Assembly: GCF_902477725.1 (NCBI RefSeq)
Contig: NZ_CABSIF010000011.1
Span: 53,312-117,311 of the forward strand
Length of the DNA stretch: 64,000 bases
DNA from: an uncultured Desulfovibrio sp.
Lineage (GTDB): Bacteria > Desulfobacterota > Desulfovibrionia > Desulfovibrionales > Desulfovibrionaceae
Direction of reading: 5' to 3'
Part shown: piece after piece, positions 1-8,634 of the stretch
How the letters are laid out: the number at the start of each line of letters is the position of its first letter
How positions within the stretch are numbered: the stretch's first letter is position 1
The notes under the pieces: generated by a model
Seen by the model: only the letters and a program-made list of their open reading frames with translations
The model's database searches: none
What the model was told of the DNA's origin: nothing
Position numbers and translations under genes: made by a program

Positions 1-164
1 AGTCTGCTGGGCGAATACTGCCAGCAACAAATTACCCTGACAAGGACTTTATGCGCCAAACGCAAACACAGATAATCGAGAATAATTTCAAGGTATTTAT
101 AGCTGCCTTCAGAGGAGTGACAGCTATTTGCGATCCTCAGAAAACGCTGTTGGCTCATGGATGG

Positions 165-1409
165 CTAGTAGGTCAGGTTTTCAGGCAGTACACAAAAATC
201 CGCAGGCCCGCCCTTTTCCAGCCGCCCTGCCCCGCAGCCCAGAAGATTCAGGGCGGCAGCGCCGTTAATCGTCAGCATGCGCACCAGAGCTTCCGGCGGC
301 ACGTCCATTGTTTCGCGCAGCCACACCGCCTCTTTTCGCACATCCAGATCGCGGTTGGAGGTCAGCCCGTCCGTGCCAAGGCACAGCAGCGCGCCGCTTT
401 CCATAAGCTCGCGCACAGGCGGCACCCCTACGCCAAGATTGCGGTTTGAGCGAGGGCAAAGGCACAGGGCCGCGCCGCTGGCTGCCAGGACCTCGACTTC
501 CTGCGCGTCAAGCTGCACACCGTGCACGGCCAGGGTACCGGGGCCGAGCAGGCCCAGCTTCACCGCATAAGCCAGCGGGCGCAGACCCGGCGCAGACCAA
601 TCTGGCGGCAGCACAACCCCGGCGTACAGATCGCGCAAAGGCCCGCTGCCCGATGTGAGCAACTGGGTTTCTTCGGGCGATTCCGCAAGGTGGAAGGAAA
701 ACACGCGTCCCATGCGGGAGCAGTCCTGCCGCGCGGCGCTGAGGATTTCCGGCCCGGTGGAGTACAGGGCATGCCCGCCGGGAGCGCAACGGGCCATGAG
801 AAAGGGATCATCGACAAGAGCCTGACGGCAACGCGGCGGCCAGGGGCGTTCACCATCGGCAAAGGGCGCGCCAAAGCCAAACCATTCGCAAAAATGGCTT
901 GCGGTCAGCCCCGCCTCATTGCAGGCCGCATCGACCAGAGCCGTGCCGCCGGGCAGGGAGCCAGTGATGTTGCCCACATACAGCGTGCCATACAGGGCCA
1001 GTGCGGCGCAGGCACTTTCCACTGCATCCGCCTGCGGGGCAGCGCCCAGCAGGGGAATAAGGCTTTGCAGCCATGCGGTAAAGCCGCGCCCCCAGCGGGT
1101 TTTCTCCGCCAGATGCGAAAGTTCCAGATGCGTGTGCGCGTTGACGCAGGCAGGCGCAAGACAAACAGCGCCCACATCGCGCACCAGCGCACCTGCGGGT
1201 AGTTTGGCCTGCGACCACGGCAGAACATCCTCCACCAGCCCGCCGCGCACCAGCAGTACGCCGTTGTCGATTTTTTTCAGCGGGGCAAAAAGGCGGGCGG
1301 CCCGTGCGGGGCCTTCGCCGCCAAGGGTCAGAATGCTCTTGGCCCTGATGGCCAGCAAGGCCTCCGACGGCTCGTCAGATTCAGGAGATTCCGTGGCTTC
1401 CGGGTTCAT
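165..1409 (-). CDS. Amidohydrolase-superfamily deaminase/hydrolase
   Basis: A 414-residue metal-dependent hydrolase of the chlorohydrolase/cytosine-deaminase branch. The metal-binding HTHLELSH motif is at about residues 92-99, followed by HLAESPEE, HGVQLDAQEV, CPRSNRNLGVG and the late Asp in LGTDGLTSN. The start is placed at the ATG at 1409, which has GGCGGAGG just upstream. A longer in-frame extension to 1613 would run into the neighbouring yitT-like gene, so it was not used. It lies 13 bp behind that gene on the same strand, probably co-transcribed. The HTHLE motif resembles aminodeoxyfutalosine deaminases of the futalosine menaquinone pathway, but the substrate cannot be fixed from sequence; other aminohydrolase activities are possible. 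Confidence 0.85.
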   Translation of the reverse strand: MNPEATESPESDEPSEALLAIRAKSILTLGGEGPARAARLFAPLKKIDNGVLLVRGGLVEDVLPWSQAKLPAGALVRDVGAVCLAPACVNAHTHLELSHLAEKTRWGRGFTAWLQSLIPLLGAAPQADAVESACAALALYGTLYVGNITGSLPGGTALVDAACNEAGLTASHFCEWFGFGAPFADGERPWPPRCRQALVDDPFLMARCAPGGHALYSTGPEILSAARQDCSRMGRVFSFHLAESPEETQLLTSGSGPLRDLYAGVVLPPDWSAPGLRPLAYAVKLGLLGPGTLAVHGVQLDAQEVEVLAASGAALCLCPRSNRNLGVGVPPVRELMESGALLCLGTDGLTSNRDLDVRKEAVWLRETMDVPPEALVRMLTINGAAALNLLGCGAGRLEKGGPADFCVLPENLTY

Positions 1410-1422
1410 GGGGCCTCCGCCG

Positions 1423-2289
1423 TCAACGGCTTCTGCGGGCAAACTGCCCGCCCGACACATAGAACGTGTTTTCCACAATGAACAGGGCGCGCGGATCAAT
1501 GCTGAACACCAGATTCTCCAGCCGCTTGAGCGCCACATTGTTGGTGACGGTGAGCAGGATTTCGCGGTCGGAGCCGGAGTAGGCCCCCTTGCCGCGTACA
1601 AGCGTAGCGCCAAAGCGCTCTGTCACCAAAATGGCCTCACTGATTTCTTCACCGTGGTCAGAAATGATCATAACGAGCTTGCGCCGGTTGAACAGGCCCA
1701 GCACATACTCCAGCGTACTGGCCGAAATGAACATCATCAGCATGGAAGCAACAATAAGATCCAGCGCCATGTGCGAGGCCGCCGTAAGAAACAGCAGGGA
1801 ATTGAACAGAAAATTGAATTGCCCGATGGGTACGCTCCAGCGTTCCTTGAGCAGCACGGCAACCACATCCGTACCGCCGCTGCTGCCAAGGGTGCGCAGC
1901 ATGATGCCGCAGGCTGCACCGTGCAGCACCCCGCCCACCACGGTGGCGTACACTTCGTTGGTAATGGGGATTTCAAAGGTGATAAAAAAACTGAACAATG
2001 TAGTGCAAAGGGTTCCGTAGGCCGTGTAGAGCAAAAATCGTTTGCCCACGCCAAACCAGCCCAAAGCATACACAGGAACGCACAGCAGGGCATACCAGAC
2101 CAGCGGCGTGAGCGTGCCTGTCCAGTAATTGACCAGCAGGCCCACGCCCATGACTCCCCCGGAAAGGAAGCCATGGGGCGCGGCCACGCTCTGAATGCAT
2201 ATGGCCATAAGAACCGACCCCAGCGTAAGCCAGAGCAGGTTCCAGACCACCGATTCGGCCAGAGCCTTGTTGTACGACTGAAGCTTCAT
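1423..2289 (-). CDS. YitT family membrane protein (DUF161/DUF2179)
   Basis: A 288-residue membrane protein. The N-terminal about 200 residues hold five to six hydrophobic helices typical of the YitT/DUF161 domain, including the Gly-rich GGVMGVGLL and SSGGTDVVA segments. The C-terminal about 80 residues are a soluble DUF2179-like domain (KLVMIISDHGEEISEAIL, then GKGAYSG). Transport is suspected for the family, but no substrate is established. It sits between a TSUP transporter (9 bp gap) and the amidohydrolase, all on the minus strand, which suggests one operon. Confidence 0.88.
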   Translation of the reverse strand: MKLQSYNKALAESVVWNLLWLTLGSVLMAICIQSVAAPHGFLSGGVMGVGLLVNYWTGTLTPLVWYALLCVPVYALGWFGVGKRFLLYTAYGTLCTTLFSFFITFEIPITNEVYATVVGGVLHGAACGIMLRTLGSSGGTDVVAVLLKERWSVPIGQFNFLFNSLLFLTAASHMALDLIVASMLMMFISASTLEYVLGLFNRRKLVMIISDHGEEISEAILVTERFGATLVRGKGAYSGSDREILLTVTNNVALKRLENLVFSIDPRALFIVENTFYVSGGQFARRSR

Positions 2290-2298
2290 GGGTCTACG

Positions 2299-3096
2299 TT
2301 ACACCAGGCCCCAGATCATCTTCAAGGCCACAAGGATCAAAAAACAGGCAAAACCTTTCTTGAGTTTGTCGGCGGGTAAGGCATGCGAAAGCTTTGCGCC
2401 AAGCGGGGCGGTCATAAAGCTGGCTGTGGCAATACCCAGCAGCGCCCACAGGTTCACAAAGCCAAGCGACATGGCGGGCAGATCAGGCCTGCCCCAGCCG
2501 CCCACAATAAAGCCCAGCGTACCCGCCACGGCAATGGGAAAACCAATGGCGGCGGAGGTGCCCACGGCATGGTGCAGCGGCACGTTGCAAAAGGTCATGA
2601 ACGGCACGGAAAGCGTACCGCCGCCGATACCCACAAAGCTCGACACGAGGCCGATGACGCCGCCCACGCCGGCGGTTCCCATCTTGCCGGGCAGATCACG
2701 GCTGGCCGGGGGCCGGTAGTTGGAGAGCATCTGCGCCGACACAAAAAGGATAAAGCAGATAAAAAATATCTTCAGGAACATGGTGGGCATATGGGTAGCA
2801 ACAAGACCACCGAAGAACGTACCCACAAGAATGCCGGGGGTAATGGCCTTGAAAATATCCCAGTGCACGGCGCCGCGGGCATTATGCGCCCGCGCGCTGG
2901 AGATGGAGGTGATCATGATGCTGGCAAGCGAAGTGCCGAGCGCCATCTGCTGCACATACTGGGGAGGAACTCCCACTGTGGGAAAAATGGCAACCATCAG
3001 GGGCACCAGAACAATACCGCCGCCAACACCCAGAAGCCCGGCCAGAACACCGGCCACAGCCCCGCACAAGACGTAGGCCACAAGAGACACAAGCAT
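2299..3096 (-). CDS. TSUP (TauE/SafE) family anion transporter
   Basis: A 265-residue integral membrane protein with the two internally related halves of TauE/SafE transporters. Each half carries a Gly-rich first helix (GLLGVGGGIVLVPL near the N-terminus, and SSFVGIGGGTLSVPF in the second half). The family exports sulfite, sulfoacetate or related oxyanions. In sulfate reducers TSUP genes are also reported as targets of TunR tungstate regulators, and a TunR gene lies at 23.5-24.5 kb here. No operator was recognised upstream of this gene, so that link is inference. It is the first gene of a minus-strand run with the YitT-like protein and the amidohydrolase. Confidence 0.88.
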   Translation of the reverse strand: MLVSLVAYVLCGAVAGVLAGLLGVGGGIVLVPLMVAIFPTVGVPPQYVQQMALGTSLASIMITSISSARAHNARGAVHWDIFKAITPGILVGTFFGGLVATHMPTMFLKIFFICFILFVSAQMLSNYRPPASRDLPGKMGTAGVGGVIGLVSSFVGIGGGTLSVPFMTFCNVPLHHAVGTSAAIGFPIAVAGTLGFIVGGWGRPDLPAMSLGFVNLWALLGIATASFMTAPLGAKLSHALPADKLKKGFACFLILVALKMIWGLV

Positions 3097-3209
3097 GTGG
3101 TTCTCCTCGCTGAAGATACTTACAGCCGCGCCGCAAAAAACGTCTGCGTTGGTGCGCGGTACGCCCTACAACTAGACAATGCCCCTGCAAGCGTCAACCG
3201 ACTTTTTGC

Positions 3210-3238
3210 TTTACAAAGCGTCCAAGCGCGCCTACATT
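3210..3238 (+). promoter_or_regulatory. Candidate sigma70 promoter of the pyrBC leader
   Basis: TTTACA at 3210-3215 and TACATT at 3233-3238 are separated by 17 bp. A transcript would start a few bases before the ATG of the leader peptide at 3247, giving a leaderless or nearly leaderless start for that peptide. It is the best promoter-like pair upstream of the attenuator; not verified. Confidence 0.45.
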
Positions 3239-3246
3239 TGCTACTT

Positions 3247-3360
3247 ATGAAGACCAACGCCCGTTTGCGCAATTTCCTATGGCAGGGCAAGCACAGCGCC
3301 CCCGGCCTCCCTGATTTTTTTCGCATTTGCAGGCGTTTTTCGTATTCCCCCGTTGTATAG
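3247..3360 (+). CDS. pyrL: PyrL-like leader peptide of pyrBC
   Basis: A 37-codon reading frame (starts MKTNARLRNFLW) whose stop codon TAG lies inside the loop of the terminator hairpin at 3348-3377. Its middle reads APGLPDFFRICRRF and is encoded by U-rich codons (GATTTTTTT and CGTTTTTCG), closely resembling the enterobacterial PyrL segment AGLPFFFP. In the enterobacterial pyrBI system, RNA polymerase pausing at such U tracts when UTP is low lets the translating ribosome catch up and block the terminator. The geometry here fits that model: a ribosome finishing this peptide would cover the 5' arm of the terminator. No clear Shine-Dalgarno sequence is visible before the ATG, the main weakness. 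Confidence 0.6.
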   Translation: MKTNARLRNFLWQGKHSAPGLPDFFRICRRFSYSPVV

Positions 3361-3377
3361 CAACGGGGATTTTTTTT
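3348..3377 (+). terminator. pyrBC attenuator (rho-independent terminator)
   Basis: The arms CCCCGTTG (3348-3355) and CAACGGGG (3361-3368) form a perfect 8-bp stem with loop TATAG, followed by A and eight T residues (3370-3377). It lies between the leader peptide and pyrB, with 22 nt from the T tract to the pyrB ATG, very similar to the attenuator spacing in E. coli pyrBI. This placement makes it a regulatory attenuator rather than the end of an upstream gene, since the upstream genes run on the other strand. Confidence 0.88.
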
Positions 3378-3399
3378 GACCTTTTTACCACGCAACGTC

Positions 3400-4356
3400 A
3401 TGAATACCGACAATCGCTACCACTGGCCCCACAAAGACCTGCTGGACGTCACCCAACTGAGCGCGGAAGACACCATGCACCTGCTGGACCTGGCCGCCAG
3501 CTTTCAGGAAATCAACAGCCGTCCGGTCAAGAAGGTGCCAACCCTCAAGGGCAAGACCGTTGTGCTGTTTTTCGTGGAAAACAGCACCCGCACCAAGACG
3601 TCCTTTGACGTGGCGGGCAAACGCCTTTCCGCCGACACCTATTCCCTGGCAAAATCAGGCTCAAGCCTGAACAAGGGCGAAAGCCTCAAAGATACGGGGC
3701 TCACCCTTCAGGCCATGGGGCCGGATGTCATTGTCATCCGCCACCCCAGCAGCGGCGCGGCGCGCTTTCTTGCGGAGCTGCTGCCCTGCGGCATTGTCAA
3801 CGGAGGCGACGGCTGGCATGCCCACCCCACGCAGGCCCTGCTTGACTGCTACAGCCTGCGGCAGGCATGGCAAAACCGCTTTGCCGGGCGTACCCTGCTG
3901 ATTCTGGGCGACATTGCCCACAGCCGCGTGGCCCGGTCAAACATGCATTTGCTCACCATGCTGGGCGTCAAGGTGCGCCTGTGCGCCCCGCGCACCCTGC
4001 TGCCTGCCGGTGTGGATCACTGGCCCGTGGAAATCTACACGGAGCTGGACAAAGCCGTGCGCGATGTGGACGCCGTCATGTGTCTGCGCCTGCAACTTGA
4101 GCGCCAGCAGGCGGGCCTCTTGCCCGACCTTGCGGAATATTCCCGCCGTTTCTGCCTTGGTTCCAGCCAGCTGGCCCTTGCCGCGCCCGAAGCCAAGGTT
4201 TTGCATCCCGGCCCCATGAACCGTGGGCTTGAGATTTCCAATGACATAGCAGACGCCCCCGCGAGCCTGGTGCTGAATCAGGTGGCCGCAGGCGTCGCCA
4301 CGCGCATGGCCGTGCTTTATCTGCTGGCCACGCGCAACGATGGAGTACGCGCATGA
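3400..4356 (+). CDS. pyrB: Aspartate carbamoyltransferase catalytic chain
   Basis: Catalyses carbamoyl phosphate plus L-aspartate to N-carbamoyl-aspartate, the committed step of pyrimidine synthesis. The 318-residue protein has the carbamoyl-phosphate motif STRTKTSF at residues 62-69, HPTQALLD near 142-149 and the late HPGPMNRG motif. The ATG at 3400 is preferred: an in-frame TTG at 3376 lies inside the terminator T tract, and the family usually begins close to RYHWPHKDLL. No PyrI regulatory chain gene is present. It overlaps pyrC by 4 bp (ATGA), indicating translational coupling. Expression is predicted to be controlled by the upstream UTP-type attenuator. Confidence 0.95.
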   Translation: MNTDNRYHWPHKDLLDVTQLSAEDTMHLLDLAASFQEINSRPVKKVPTLKGKTVVLFFVENSTRTKTSFDVAGKRLSADTYSLAKSGSSLNKGESLKDTGLTLQAMGPDVIVIRHPSSGAARFLAELLPCGIVNGGDGWHAHPTQALLDCYSLRQAWQNRFAGRTLLILGDIAHSRVARSNMHLLTMLGVKVRLCAPRTLLPAGVDHWPVEIYTELDKAVRDVDAVMCLRLQLERQQAGLLPDLAEYSRRFCLGSSQLALAAPEAKVLHPGPMNRGLEISNDIADAPASLVLNQVAAGVATRMAVLYLLATRNDGVRA

Positions 4357-5612
4357 GCCTCTTGATAAAGAACGCACGCCACCTTGAAGCCCCGGTAGAC
4401 CTGCTGGTACGGCACGGCAAAATTGTCACCATGACCCCGGCAGGCCACCATACCTACGACAGCCGCGAAGTTTTTGACGCCCACGGCCTTGTGCTCATGC
4501 CAAGTTGCATCGACGCCCACGTGCACCTGCGCGAACCGGGCTTTGAATACAAGGAAGATATAGCCTCCGGCCTCGAGGCCGCAGCGCGGGGCGGCTTTGG
4601 CGCAGTGATGTGCATGGCCAACACCAAGCCCGTCAACGACACGGCCAGCATCACGCGTGCCATGCTCGACAGCGCGCGCAAAAGCCACCCCAACGGCCCG
4701 CGCCTCCACCCCATTGCCGCCGCCACCGTGGGCCTCAAGGGTGAGGAAATGGCCCCCCTCGCGGAACTCAAGGAAGCGGGCTGCGTGGCTGTTTCCAACG
4801 ATGGCCGCCCGCTGGAAAATGCGGAGCTTGTGCGGCGCATCATGGAATACGGCGCAGACCTTGATCTGGTGCTCATAGACCACTGCGAGGACCCGCAACT
4901 GGCTAAGGGCTGGCGCATGCACGAAGGCGTGACCAGTGGTCTGCTCGGCGTCAAAGGACAGCCCGCCGCTGGCGAGGCCAGTCAGGCCATGCGCGACATC
5001 ATGCTGGCCGAATACCTTGGCGTATCCGTGCATATTGCCCATGTTTCCGCTGCGCTGACCGTTGACTGCATCGCCTGGGGCAAGGCGCGCGGCGTCAAGG
5101 TGACTGCCGAAACCTGCCCCCACTATCTGCTGCTGGATGAAACCGCCCTTGAGGGCTACAACACCCAGGCCAAGGTCAGCCCGCCCCTGCGCACCTCGGC
5201 AGACCGCGAGGCCTTGCGCCGCGCCGTGAAAAACGGCACCATCGACATACTCGCCACAGACCACGCCCCCCACGCCGCCCACGAAAAAGAAGGCACACTG
5301 GACGATGCCATGTGCGGCTTTACCGGGCTTGATCTGGCTGTCAGCCTCACCTGGGGGCTGGTGGCCGAAGGCGTGCTGACAGAGGCCGATGTGCACCGGC
5401 TGTGGAGCCGCCGCCCGGCAGAGATTTTCAACCTGCCCTGCAACGGCTTTACCCCCGGCGATCCAGCAGATTTCTTCCTGCTTGACCCGGACGAAACATG
5501 GGTTCCCGGGCCAGAAAACCTCTATTCCAAGAGCTGCAACACGCCATTTCTGGGTCAGCCCCTGCGCGGCAGGGTCAAGCACCACTGGATAGACGGCATG
5601 CAGCTGTTCTGA
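4353..5612 (+). CDS. pyrC: Dihydroorotase
   Basis: Cyclises carbamoyl-aspartate to dihydroorotate, the step after PyrB. The 419-residue protein is a class I-type amidohydrolase with the metal ligands HVHLREPG at residues 56-63, HIAHVSAALT in the middle and DILATDHAPH late in the chain. The start overlaps the pyrB stop as ATGA, so the two enzymes are translationally coupled and share the attenuator. The length is normal for the family. Confidence 0.95.
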   Translation: MSLLIKNARHLEAPVDLLVRHGKIVTMTPAGHHTYDSREVFDAHGLVLMPSCIDAHVHLREPGFEYKEDIASGLEAAARGGFGAVMCMANTKPVNDTASITRAMLDSARKSHPNGPRLHPIAAATVGLKGEEMAPLAELKEAGCVAVSNDGRPLENAELVRRIMEYGADLDLVLIDHCEDPQLAKGWRMHEGVTSGLLGVKGQPAAGEASQAMRDIMLAEYLGVSVHIAHVSAALTVDCIAWGKARGVKVTAETCPHYLLLDETALEGYNTQAKVSPPLRTSADREALRRAVKNGTIDILATDHAPHAAHEKEGTLDDAMCGFTGLDLAVSLTWGLVAEGVLTEADVHRLWSRRPAEIFNLPCNGFTPGDPADFFLLDPDETWVPGPENLYSKSCNTPFLGQPLRGRVKHHWIDGMQLF

Positions 5613-5641
5613 TGCCCTGCGGGGCTCATGACGGGGGTTTT

Positions 5642-7102
5642 ATGTACCGTATTCTGCACGATCAGGAGCTGTTCCGCAGCCAGTGCCTCATCAATGGGCA
5701 CTGGCGCGATGCGGCCGACAAAAGCGTTATTGAAGTCATTAATCCCGCCAACGGCAAACAGTTGGGCACCGTGCCCAACTGCGGCGAGGCCGAAACCCGC
5801 GAGGCCATTGAGGCCGCGCAGGCTGCCTTTGCTGTCTGGAGCGCAAGAACGCCTCTGGAACGGGGCGCTCTGCTCCACGCCTGGGAACGCGCCATTGCCG
5901 ATAACATTGAAGATCTGGCCCGCCTGCTTACCCTTGAAGAAGGCAAGCCCCTGGCCGAGGCCAGAGCAGAGATCCTTCAGGGTGCATCGTACTTTCCCTG
6001 GTTTGCGGAAGAAGCCCGCCGCTTCAGCGGCGAGGTCACGCCCGTATACCGCCACGGGGTGCAGGCCCTCACCCGTCATGCCCCTGTGGGTGTGGCTGCG
6101 GCCATCACGCCGTGGAACTTCCCCATGTCCATGATCCCGCGCAAGGTGGCCCCTGCGCTGGCGGCAGGCTGCACCATGGTGGTCAAACCTGCCAGCGCCA
6201 CGCCTTACAGCGCGCTGGCAATGGCGGAACTGGCCGTGCGGGTGGGCATCCCAGCCGGGGTTTTCAACGTTGTTACGGGCAACGCGCGGCGCATCGGCAA
6301 CGAGATCACCTCCAACCCGCTGGTGCGCAAGCTCAGTTTTACCGGCTCAACGGCGGTGGGGCTGCAACTGGCAACCCAGTGCGGGCCTACGCTCAAGCGC
6401 ATTTCCATGGAGCTTGGCGGCAACGCGCCCTTTATTGTGTTTGACGATGCGGACATGGACAAGGCCGTGACAATGGCCATGGCCTGTAAATTCCGCAATG
6501 CCGGGCAAACCTGCATCTGCGCTAACCGTTTTCTGGTGCAGAGCGGAATGGCGGAGACCTTCGCCACCAATCTGCTCGATCACATCAGCGCCCTGCGCGT
6601 GGGCGACGGCCTCAAGCCGGAGACCGACATGGGCCCGCTTATCAATGCCGATGCCGTGGCCCACACGGATGCCCTGGTAAAAGACGCCGTGGAAAAAGGC
6701 GCGCAACTGCTGTTTGGCGGCAAGCCGCACAGCCTTGGCGGCAATTTTTACGAGCCTACCCTGTTGTTGGGCCTGAACCCGCAGATGCGCATTTTCCGCG
6801 AGGAAATATTCGGCCCGGTGGCCGCCCTCATGACTTTTGACGATGAAGAAGAAGCCATTTCCCTTGCCAATGATACGGAATTCGGCCTGGCCTCATATAT
6901 CTGCACACGCGATATGCCGCGCATCTGGCGGCTGTTCAACAAATTGCAGTACGGCATGGCTGGCTTTAATGATGCGGGCCTTGCTGCTGCCGAAACACCC
7001 TTTGGCGGCGTGAAATTCAGCGGCATTGGCCGGGAAGGCAGCCGCGAGGGCCTTCAGGAATACATGGAAACCCACTATGCCCTGCTGGGCGGGCTGAACT
7101 GA
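5642..7102 (+). CDS. gabD: Succinate-semialdehyde dehydrogenase-like aldehyde dehydrogenase
   Basis: A 486-residue NAD(P)-dependent aldehyde dehydrogenase. Visible motifs are PWNFPMSMIPRKVAPALAAG (substrate/cofactor region), FTGSTAVG, the general-base Glu in SMELGGNAPFIVFDD and the catalytic Cys in NAGQTCICANR. Overall order and length match GabD-type succinate-semialdehyde dehydrogenases. The start is placed at the ATG at 5642 (MYRILHDQELF); an upstream extension would overlap pyrC and has no supporting homology pattern. It follows pyrC by 29 bp, so read-through from the pyr operon is likely. The true substrate could be another aliphatic semialdehyde. Confidence 0.85.
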   Translation: MYRILHDQELFRSQCLINGHWRDAADKSVIEVINPANGKQLGTVPNCGEAETREAIEAAQAAFAVWSARTPLERGALLHAWERAIADNIEDLARLLTLEEGKPLAEARAEILQGASYFPWFAEEARRFSGEVTPVYRHGVQALTRHAPVGVAAAITPWNFPMSMIPRKVAPALAAGCTMVVKPASATPYSALAMAELAVRVGIPAGVFNVVTGNARRIGNEITSNPLVRKLSFTGSTAVGLQLATQCGPTLKRISMELGGNAPFIVFDDADMDKAVTMAMACKFRNAGQTCICANRFLVQSGMAETFATNLLDHISALRVGDGLKPETDMGPLINADAVAHTDALVKDAVEKGAQLLFGGKPHSLGGNFYEPTLLLGLNPQMRIFREEIFGPVAALMTFDDEEEAISLANDTEFGLASYICTRDMPRIWRLFNKLQYGMAGFNDAGLAAAETPFGGVKFSGIGREGSREGLQEYMETHYALLGGLN

Positions 7103-7122
7103 CGCGCCAGCGAGGAGTACTC

Positions 7123-8022
7123 ATGCCCGAACGTGAACCAGTCGCAGCCGGGCGTTTCTATCCCGCTTCGCCCGGTGAGCTGCAAAAGGAAATCAGGTCA
7201 TACCTCACGGCTGGAAAAGCCTTGTCGGCAACTGCGCCCATTGACGCAAAGCGCAAGGCGTCCGCAAGCCTGTGCGGCCTTATGCTTCCCCATGCTGGCT
7301 ATGTATACTGCGGCAACGTGCTGGGGGCCGCGCTCATGAGCCCCTGGAACAAAACAACAGCCGGAGCCAGCCTGCCGGAGCGGCTCGTGCTGCTCTGCCC
7401 CAACCACACGGGCAGAGGCGCGCCCCTCGGCGTGTGGCCGGATGGCACGTGGCGTACCCCGCTGGGCAGTGTTGACGTGGATGCGGAACTGACCGCCAGC
7501 CTGTGCGGCAAGGGCGGTTTTACGCCTGACCTGCACTCGCACCTTGGCGAGCATTCCATAGAAGTCCTGCTGCCTTTTCTGCAATGCATGCCGCCGCAGG
7601 GAACGCCCGGCGCGACCCGCCGCATCACACCTGTGTGCGTGGGCACCATGCAGCACAAGGCCCTGCAGGATGCGGGGCTTGCGCTGGCGGAGGTCATCCG
7701 CCAGTACGAAAACAAGGGCGAACGGATCGGCATCATCGTCAGCTCCGACATGAACCATTACGAAGACCAAGAAACCACCATGCGCAAGGACGCCTTCGCC
7801 CTTTCGCAGGCGCTGGCCTGCGACCCGGAAGGTCTGCTCACCATGGTGCAGCGTGAAAAAATCACCATGTGCGGGGCGGCTCCCATGGCCTTGGCCCTGT
7901 TTGCCGCCCGCGCCCTGGGCGAACCGTGGGCGGAACTGTGCCTGTACGACACATCAGCCACGGCATCGGGCGATACCCGCAAGGTGGTGGGATATGCCGC
8001 CCTGCGCTTTGGCCTTGCCTGA
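7123..8022 (+). CDS. MEMO1 family protein (AmmeMemoRadiSam system protein B)
   Basis: A 299-residue MEMO1-like protein. It has the typical PHAGYVYCG, CPNHTGRG, EHSIEVLLPFLQ, SSDMNHYE and CGAAPMALAL blocks in order, including the conserved His and Asp positions that form a metal site in this fold. The family occurs widely in archaea and anaerobes, often with an AMMECR1 protein and a radical SAM enzyme; neither partner is in this window. The biochemical role in bacteria is not settled. It starts 20 bp after the aldehyde dehydrogenase with GAGGAG upstream of the ATG, probably in the same transcript. Confidence 0.88.
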   Translation: MPEREPVAAGRFYPASPGELQKEIRSYLTAGKALSATAPIDAKRKASASLCGLMLPHAGYVYCGNVLGAALMSPWNKTTAGASLPERLVLLCPNHTGRGAPLGVWPDGTWRTPLGSVDVDAELTASLCGKGGFTPDLHSHLGEHSIEVLLPFLQCMPPQGTPGATRRITPVCVGTMQHKALQDAGLALAEVIRQYENKGERIGIIVSSDMNHYEDQETTMRKDAFALSQALACDPEGLLTMVQREKITMCGAAPMALALFAARALGEPWAELCLYDTSATASGDTRKVVGYAALRFGLA

Positions 8023-8075
8023 GGGTCCAGCATGACGCCCCGGCACAGATAATTCTTGCCCGTCAGGCACTGCTG

Positions 8076-8108
8076 CGCGGCAGTGGGGAACTAAACCCTG
8101 CTGCCGCG
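8076..8108. repeat. Hairpin downstream of the MEMO1 gene
   Basis: CGCGGCAG (8076-8083) pairs with CTGCCGCG (8101-8108), with additional GGG/CCC pairing inside. There is no T tract on either side, so it is not a canonical terminator. The rest of the 8023-8307 gap shows only a direct repeat ACATAT/ACATAT near 8150-8165 and no clear gene; it probably holds the promoter of the downstream three-gene module. Confidence 0.4.
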
Positions 8109-8307
8109 TAGTGTTGCGTGATCTGCCGTGTGCATTTTCACCATATTTGACATATGCCACATATCCGGCAAAGGCGCGCCAGCACTTGAACAGCGCCGCT
8201 ATACCTCGCCACGCTCCAATAAAGACAGGCAGCTGAATGCGCCGCATCTCTGGACAGGGGGTGGCAAGTTTGCCACTATGCGGCATCACAAAACCAAGGG
8301 GATTACC

Positions 8308-8634
8308 ATGGAAGTGTGCATCGCGTATCTGCGTGGCAAACCGATCATGCTGGAGCTGCGGGACGGCATAGCCTATCTCGACAACGAGCCCCAGCCCATC
8401 AAATATCTCGACGAAGCAAAGCTCCAGGAATTCAGCGATTCCATCCGGGCCATTCCGTATTCCGCTGATCCTGGCTATGAAGCGCTGGTCAATTCCAAGC
8501 GCGCGGCCTTTATTGTCACCCTGATTGGCAGCGCCGTGGGCGAGGAGTGCGTTTCCAGACTGACCCATATTCTGGATCACGTGCATTATGATGTGCTGGA
8601 GTATCTGGGCGAAACCGGAGAAGAAGATGCTTGA
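8308..8634 (+). CDS. Conserved-looking hypothetical protein upstream of sufC
   Basis: A 108-residue soluble acidic protein that I do not recognise. It begins MEVCIAYLRGKPIMLELRDG and has no signal peptide, membrane segment or metal-binding Cys cluster. The start is the ATG at 8308, preceded by AAGGGGATT. Its last 8 bp overlap the start of the SufC-like ATPase, so the two are translationally coupled, which suggests a job tied to the Fe-S module (regulator, chaperone or scaffold). Function unknown; the coding call rests on frame, ribosome binding site and overlap. Confidence 0.75.
   Translation: MEVCIAYLRGKPIMLELRDGIAYLDNEPQPIKYLDEAKLQEFSDSIRAIPYSADPGYEALVNSKRAAFIVTLIGSAVGEECVSRLTHILDHVHYDVLEYLGETGEEDA

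Noticed and set aside
1..164. Left edge searched for a partial gene
   Set aside because: No frame with a family pattern reaches the edge; the short frames are shadows of the amidohydrolase or have no support.
919..2379. Long open frame on the plus strand (486 codons) opposite the amidohydrolase and YitT genes
   Set aside because: It is antisense to two genes with clear family motifs and its product is a low-information, His/Arg/Gln-rich sequence typical of shadow frames in GC-rich DNA.
3376..3399. TTG start for pyrB eight codons upstream
   Set aside because: The codon is part of the terminator T tract and would put the ribosome site inside the terminator hairpin; the family alignment favours the ATG at 3400.
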